From: RPQJ01 sp963823535
Lineage (GTDB): Bacteria > Pseudomonadota > Gammaproteobacteria > Steroidobacterales > Steroidobacteraceae
Assembly: GCA_963823535.1 (NCBI GenBank)
Contig: CAWGLZ010000006.1
Coordinates: forward strand, 1,488,001-1,552,000
Direction of reading: 5' to 3'
DNA length: 64,000 bases
Positions 61,185-64,000 of the stretch are shown here, piece by piece. The number at the start of each line of letters is the position of its first letter. The first letter of the stretch is position 1. The notes under the pieces are model-generated. The model did not search any database and was not told where the DNA came from. It was given only the letters and a program-made list of their open reading frames with translations. The translations under genes were made by a program, and so were the position numbers.

Positions 61185-61733
61185 TCAGCGACGGTGGCGC
61201 CAGAGGACCTCGCTGCCGTGCTCGTGCCGGGCGAGCACGCGCGCGACCACGAACAGCAGGTCGGACAGCCGGTTCAGGTACTGCGGGACTTCCGCGGCGA
61301 CCTGCTCGACCCTGGCCAGCGCCCACACGCGGCGTTCGGCCCGCCGCGCCACCGTGCGTGCCACGTGACAGGCGGCGGCGGCCGGGCCGCCACCCGGCAG
61401 GATGAAGTCCTTGAGCGGCGGCAGGTCCTCGTTGAACGCGTCGAGCCGCTCCTCGAGCCGCGCGACGTCGGCCGCCGTGATGGCGCGGTGCCCCGGGATG
61501 CAGAGTTCGCCGCCGAGGTCGAACAGTTCGTGCTGCACGTCCGTGAGGCACTCCACGACGGCCTGTGGCAGCCCGGAGACGGCGAGGACCACGCCGACGG
61601 CGGAGTTCGCCTCGTCGACGGTGCCGTAGGCCTCGACGCGCAGGTGTTCCTTGGGCACCCGCACGCCATCGCCCAGGCCCGTGCTGCCGTCGTCGCCGGT
61701 CCGCGTGTAGATCCTGGTCAGTCTGTGGCCCAT
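61185..61733 (-). CDS. ATP:cob(I)alamin adenosyltransferase (PduO type)
   Basis: A 182-residue trimeric-type adenosyltransferase that makes adenosylcobalamin. Diagnostic segments are RIYTRTGDDGSTGLGDGVRV (ATP-binding N-terminus), VEAYGTVDEANSAVG, DLGGELCIPG and the C-terminal QYLNRLSDLLFVVARVLA with the conserved Arg and Asp. The start overlaps the btuB stop by 16 bases, so both are under the cobalamin riboswitch. The product is the cofactor of NrdJ. Confidence 0.94.
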   Translation of the reverse strand: MGHRLTRIYTRTGDDGSTGLGDGVRVPKEHLRVEAYGTVDEANSAVGVVLAVSGLPQAVVECLTDVQHELFDLGGELCIPGHRAITAADVARLEERLDAFNEDLPPLKDFILPGGGPAAAACHVARTVARRAERRVWALARVEQVAAEVPQYLNRLSDLLFVVARVLARHEHGSEVLWRHRR

Positions 61734-63628
61734 GGCAGCTCCCGGCCCGGCGGCCGCATCGCGATCGAGTATGCACCGCCTGCCCGCGTCGCGCCGGCCC
61801 GGTCGCCGGAGGCCAGCGCGGTCGACGGATTCGCGCCCGGCGCGTAGCGCAGCGAGACGTACACGCCGCGGTCCGGCGTGTTGAACGTGTGGGCCAGCTC
61901 GTACTGCTCGTCGAGCAGGTTCTCGATTCGGCCGACGAGCGCGAGCGCCGGCGTCAGCCGCCAGCGTGCCGTCAGGTTGGCCAGGACGTAGGCATCGAGG
62001 GTCACCGGCTGCGGGAATCCGAAGTCCTGGCGTTCGCCGGCGGCGAGCACGTCGAGACCGAGATCGAAGCGACCGAATGCGCGCTGCAGCGAGGCCGTGA
62101 CGCTGTCCTGCGCGCGGCGCAACAGCGGCTCGCCGGTGGTCAGGTTGCGCGGGTCCTGGTGGATCGCCTCGATCCGCACGCGCCAGGGCGCGGCGTCGTA
62201 CTCGTAGGACGCCTCGATGCCCTCGATGCGCGCCTCGTCGACGTTGCGGTTCTCGCCGGCGAACGGATCGTAGGAGACCGTCACGAACTCGATCAGGTCG
62301 TCGATGTCGTTGCGGAACGCGGCCAGCGCGAGCGCGTGGTGCGCGCCGATGCGATGGCGTACGCCCACCTCGACCGAGCGTGAGCGTTCCGGCTCGAGCG
62401 ACGGGTTGCCGCCGAAGCCGTAGCGGTCGGTGGCGTCCGGCGCCCGGAATCCCGTGCCTGCCAGCCCGTAGAACATCGTCGCATCGCGCAAGGTGTAGCC
62501 GTACTCCGCGTTCCAGGTGATGGCGTCGCCCGCCGTTTCGTGGTCCGTGTAGCCGAGCGCGAGGAGCCCGCGATGCGCACCGGCCTCGATGCGGTCCTGC
62601 AGGTAGAGGTTCATGGAGTCGGTGTCCGCGCGCATCGCCTCGCCAAAGGATTCGCTGCTCGCCTGCTCCCGCGCCAGCATCGCGCCGGCACCGAGCACGT
62701 GCCGGTCCGCGAACGTCCAGTCGAACTGCGCGTCCATGCTGTTGCGCAGCGTGCGCAGGAAGTCCGGCGACTGGTTCTGCTGGATGCGGTCTTCGAGCCG
62801 CGAGGCCGAGACCTGGGCCCTTGCGGAGTCCCCGACGGGCCAGGCGACCTGCAGCGAACTGGTTGCCGTTTCGTAGTCCTGGTCCACGGGCGTCAGGAAG
62901 AAATCCGAGTACTCCGAGGTGCCTTCCGAGCGCCAGTGACGCAGCGTCACCCCGGCCCGGCCGACGTCGGCGCGCAGCTGCGCCGTCACGCCCAGGTTGT
63001 CGTAGCCGCGCGCCGTGTCATCGAGCGTCCGGGTCGGAAAGCCGGCGCTGTCGAGCCACGACAGCCCGAGGTCGAGTTCGAGACGCTCCGTCGCGAGACC
63101 GCCCGTGAAGCTCGCCTGGCGCGTGTCGTAGTCGCCGTAGCCCACCTCGGCGGACCAGCCCTCGCGGGCGCCACGCCGCGTCACGACGTTGATCACGCCA
63201 CCGATCGCATCGGTGCCGTACAGGGCGGACCGCGGTCCCTTGACGACCTCGATGCGCTCGATCATGGCGGGAGAGATGTTCTGCAGCGCCGCGAGCCCGA
63301 TGGTGCCCGGGTTGATGCGCACCCCGTCGACCAGCACGAGGGTGTGATTGCTTTCCGCGCCGCGGACGAACACGGCCGTCGTCTGGCCGGGACCGCCGTT
63401 GCGCGCCAGGTCGAGACCGGCGTGGAAGCGCAGCAGCTCGGGCACGTCGCCCGCCACGCTGCGCTCGATCGACTCGCGATCGATCACGATCACCGGCGCG
63501 AGCACTTCCTGCAGCGGCGTGGGTACGCGCGTTGCAGTCACGATCATGTGATCGCCGGACACGTCCGGGGACGCCGCCGTCGCGGCCGCGGCCAGCAGGC
63601 TGGCCAGGAATGGAAGGATTGCACGCAT
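61718..63628 (-). CDS. btuB: TonB-dependent outer-membrane cobalamin receptor BtuB
   Basis: A 636-residue TonB-dependent receptor. Signal peptide MRAILPFLASLLAAAATAAS from ATG 63628; a TonB box MIVTATR near residue 28; plug domain with LRFHAGLDLARNGGPGQTTA, VFVRGAESNHTLVLVDGVRI, IERIEVVKGPRSALYGTDAI and GGVINVVTRRG; then a 22-strand-type barrel ending in ERGVYVSLRYAPG-like terminal strand residues (GVYVSLRYAPG), followed by an unusual tail of about 30 residues rich in Ala, Arg and Gly. The cobalamin riboswitch upstream identifies the ligand. Confidence 0.92.
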   Translation of the reverse strand: MRAILPFLASLLAAAATAASPDVSGDHMIVTATRVPTPLQEVLAPVIVIDRESIERSVAGDVPELLRFHAGLDLARNGGPGQTTAVFVRGAESNHTLVLVDGVRINPGTIGLAALQNISPAMIERIEVVKGPRSALYGTDAIGGVINVVTRRGAREGWSAEVGYGDYDTRQASFTGGLATERLELDLGLSWLDSAGFPTRTLDDTARGYDNLGVTAQLRADVGRAGVTLRHWRSEGTSEYSDFFLTPVDQDYETATSSLQVAWPVGDSARAQVSASRLEDRIQQNQSPDFLRTLRNSMDAQFDWTFADRHVLGAGAMLAREQASSESFGEAMRADTDSMNLYLQDRIEAGAHRGLLALGYTDHETAGDAITWNAEYGYTLRDATMFYGLAGTGFRAPDATDRYGFGGNPSLEPERSRSVEVGVRHRIGAHHALALAAFRNDIDDLIEFVTVSYDPFAGENRNVDEARIEGIEASYEYDAAPWRVRIEAIHQDPRNLTTGEPLLRRAQDSVTASLQRAFGRFDLGLDVLAAGERQDFGFPQPVTLDAYVLANLTARWRLTPALALVGRIENLLDEQYELAHTFNTPDRGVYVSLRYAPGANPSTALASGDRAGATRAGGAYSIAMRPPGRELPWATD

Positions 63629-63744
63629 CGACGTCGACACCCCATGCACGCCCGCAGGGCTCGAGTGGTGATCCAGCACGGGTGGGAGGGTCGGCGGGCA
63701 GGCGCCAAGGGCGCGTATCCCGGCCGCTCGCCCACCGCGAGGCT

Positions 63745-63946
63745 GGTCTCGTCCGCCAGGCCGGTCTCCGGGCTCTCGAGTGGACCGTCTCCAGGTCCTG
63801 CCCGCATCCCCTTCCCGCGTCTCGCAGTGGGTGCCGGAATGGTTCCGGCCGATGCAGGCTCGACTCGACTACCGTTGCGGGGGCAGCGCCGGTGTTCGAC
63901 CGGCTTCCCGTTCTCCCGGGCGCGAGGCCCAGGATCACCTGACAGT
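63745..63946 (-). promoter_or_regulatory. Cobalamin riboswitch upstream of btuB
   Basis: On the minus strand the region reads ACGGGAAGCCGGT, then GGCGCTGCCCCCGCAACGGT (B12-box core, plus-strand 63872-63891), CACTGCGAGACGCGGGAAGG and finally AGCCCGGAGACCGGCCTGGC. These are the conserved elements of the adenosylcobalamin riboswitch in the right order. About 120 bases separate its 3' end from the btuB ATG, enough for the expression platform. High cobalamin should turn down btuB and the adenosyltransferase gene. Confidence 0.93.
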
Positions 63947-63952
63947 CCGGGC

Positions 63953-63981
63953 ACGGTAGGCAACGGGTGCAGGTGTGTCAA
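63953..63981 (-). promoter_or_regulatory. Sigma-70 promoter of the btuB riboswitch operon
   Basis: On the minus strand a consensus TTGACA (63981-63976) and TACCGT (63958-63953) are 17 bases apart. The start site would be near 63946, right at the beginning of the riboswitch fold. Upstream sequence runs off the window. Confidence 0.7.
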
Positions 63982-64000
63982 GCGCGGCGCCGGTGCACAC

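Overview
The window is chromosomal DNA from a high-GC gammaproteobacterium, with almost no spacer between genes and many 4-bp ATGA/GTGA/TTGA stop-start overlaps. Gene order matches blocks known from Pseudomonas: yggT-proC-yggS next to pilT-pilU, ruvX-yqgE-tonB-gshB next to pilG-pilH-pilI-pilJ-chpA, rpsU-yqeY-dnaG-rpoD next to tsaD-folB-folK, and a split class II ribonucleotide reductase (nrdJa/nrdJb). The species cannot be named from sequence alone. No tRNA, rRNA, CRISPR array, transposase or phage gene was seen.

Layout. 1-3.2 kb: molybdenum-cofactor-type genes (end of moeA, moaB, a BNR-repeat protein, yqeC, a MoaD/ThiS-like protein). 3.2-8.4 kb: minus-strand rpsU-yqeY-dnaG-rpoD operon; the sigma factor has a long Lys/Ala/Pro-rich, repeat-bearing N-terminus. 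8.4-15.6 kb: tsaD, folB, folK, a pteridine-reductase-like SDR, a MidA-type methyltransferase, uppP, cca and a lipoprotein metallopeptidase. 15.6-16.0 kb: a non-coding stretch with three perfect inverted repeats. 16.0-18.3 kb: an NDUFA9-like SDR and a DegQ/HtrA protease. 18.3-21.9 kb: NrdR boxes and the B12-dependent reductase nrdJa-nrdJb; nrdJb carries an apparent +1 frameshift. 22-28.9 kb: an RND pump pair, an L,D-transpeptidase, ppnN and two small unknown genes. 28.9-33.8 kb: a PEBP protein, a frame-disrupted alpha/beta hydrolase, an HU protein, a DUF4426 lipoprotein, and yggU-yggT-proC-yggS. 33.9-37.3 kb: three tandem type IV pilus retraction-type ATPases.

37.4-40.8 kb is the most distinctive block: an AraC-type regulator, a Tat-exported protein resembling the desulfinase DszB with its Cys/His/Arg active-site set preserved, and a secreted rhodanese. 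A routine annotation would probably call the central gene an ABC-transporter substrate-binding protein. I infer a periplasmic sulfinate desulfination module.

40.9-45.7 kb: minus-strand gshB-tonB-yqgE-ruvX-pyrB-pyrK-like. 45.9-55.6 kb: the Chp chemosensory system that controls type IV pili (pilG, pilH, pilI, pilJ, chpA, chpC), without the adaptation enzymes PilK and ChpB at this locus. 55.6-57.7 kb: rsmE and bioA. 57.8-61.2 kb: a tandem universal stress protein, ampD, ampE, btuF. 61.2-64 kb: btuB and an ATP:cobalamin adenosyltransferase behind a cobalamin riboswitch with a good sigma-70 promoter.

Two themes recur. Cobalamin uptake and activation (btuB, btuF, adenosyltransferase) can supply the class II ribonucleotide reductase. 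Type IV pilus motors and their chemosensory controller lie 8.6 kb apart, with tonB and the sulfur block between them. Three single-base reading-frame breaks (one in nrdJb, two in the hydrolase) all have the same sign, so assembly error must be considered beside real mutation.
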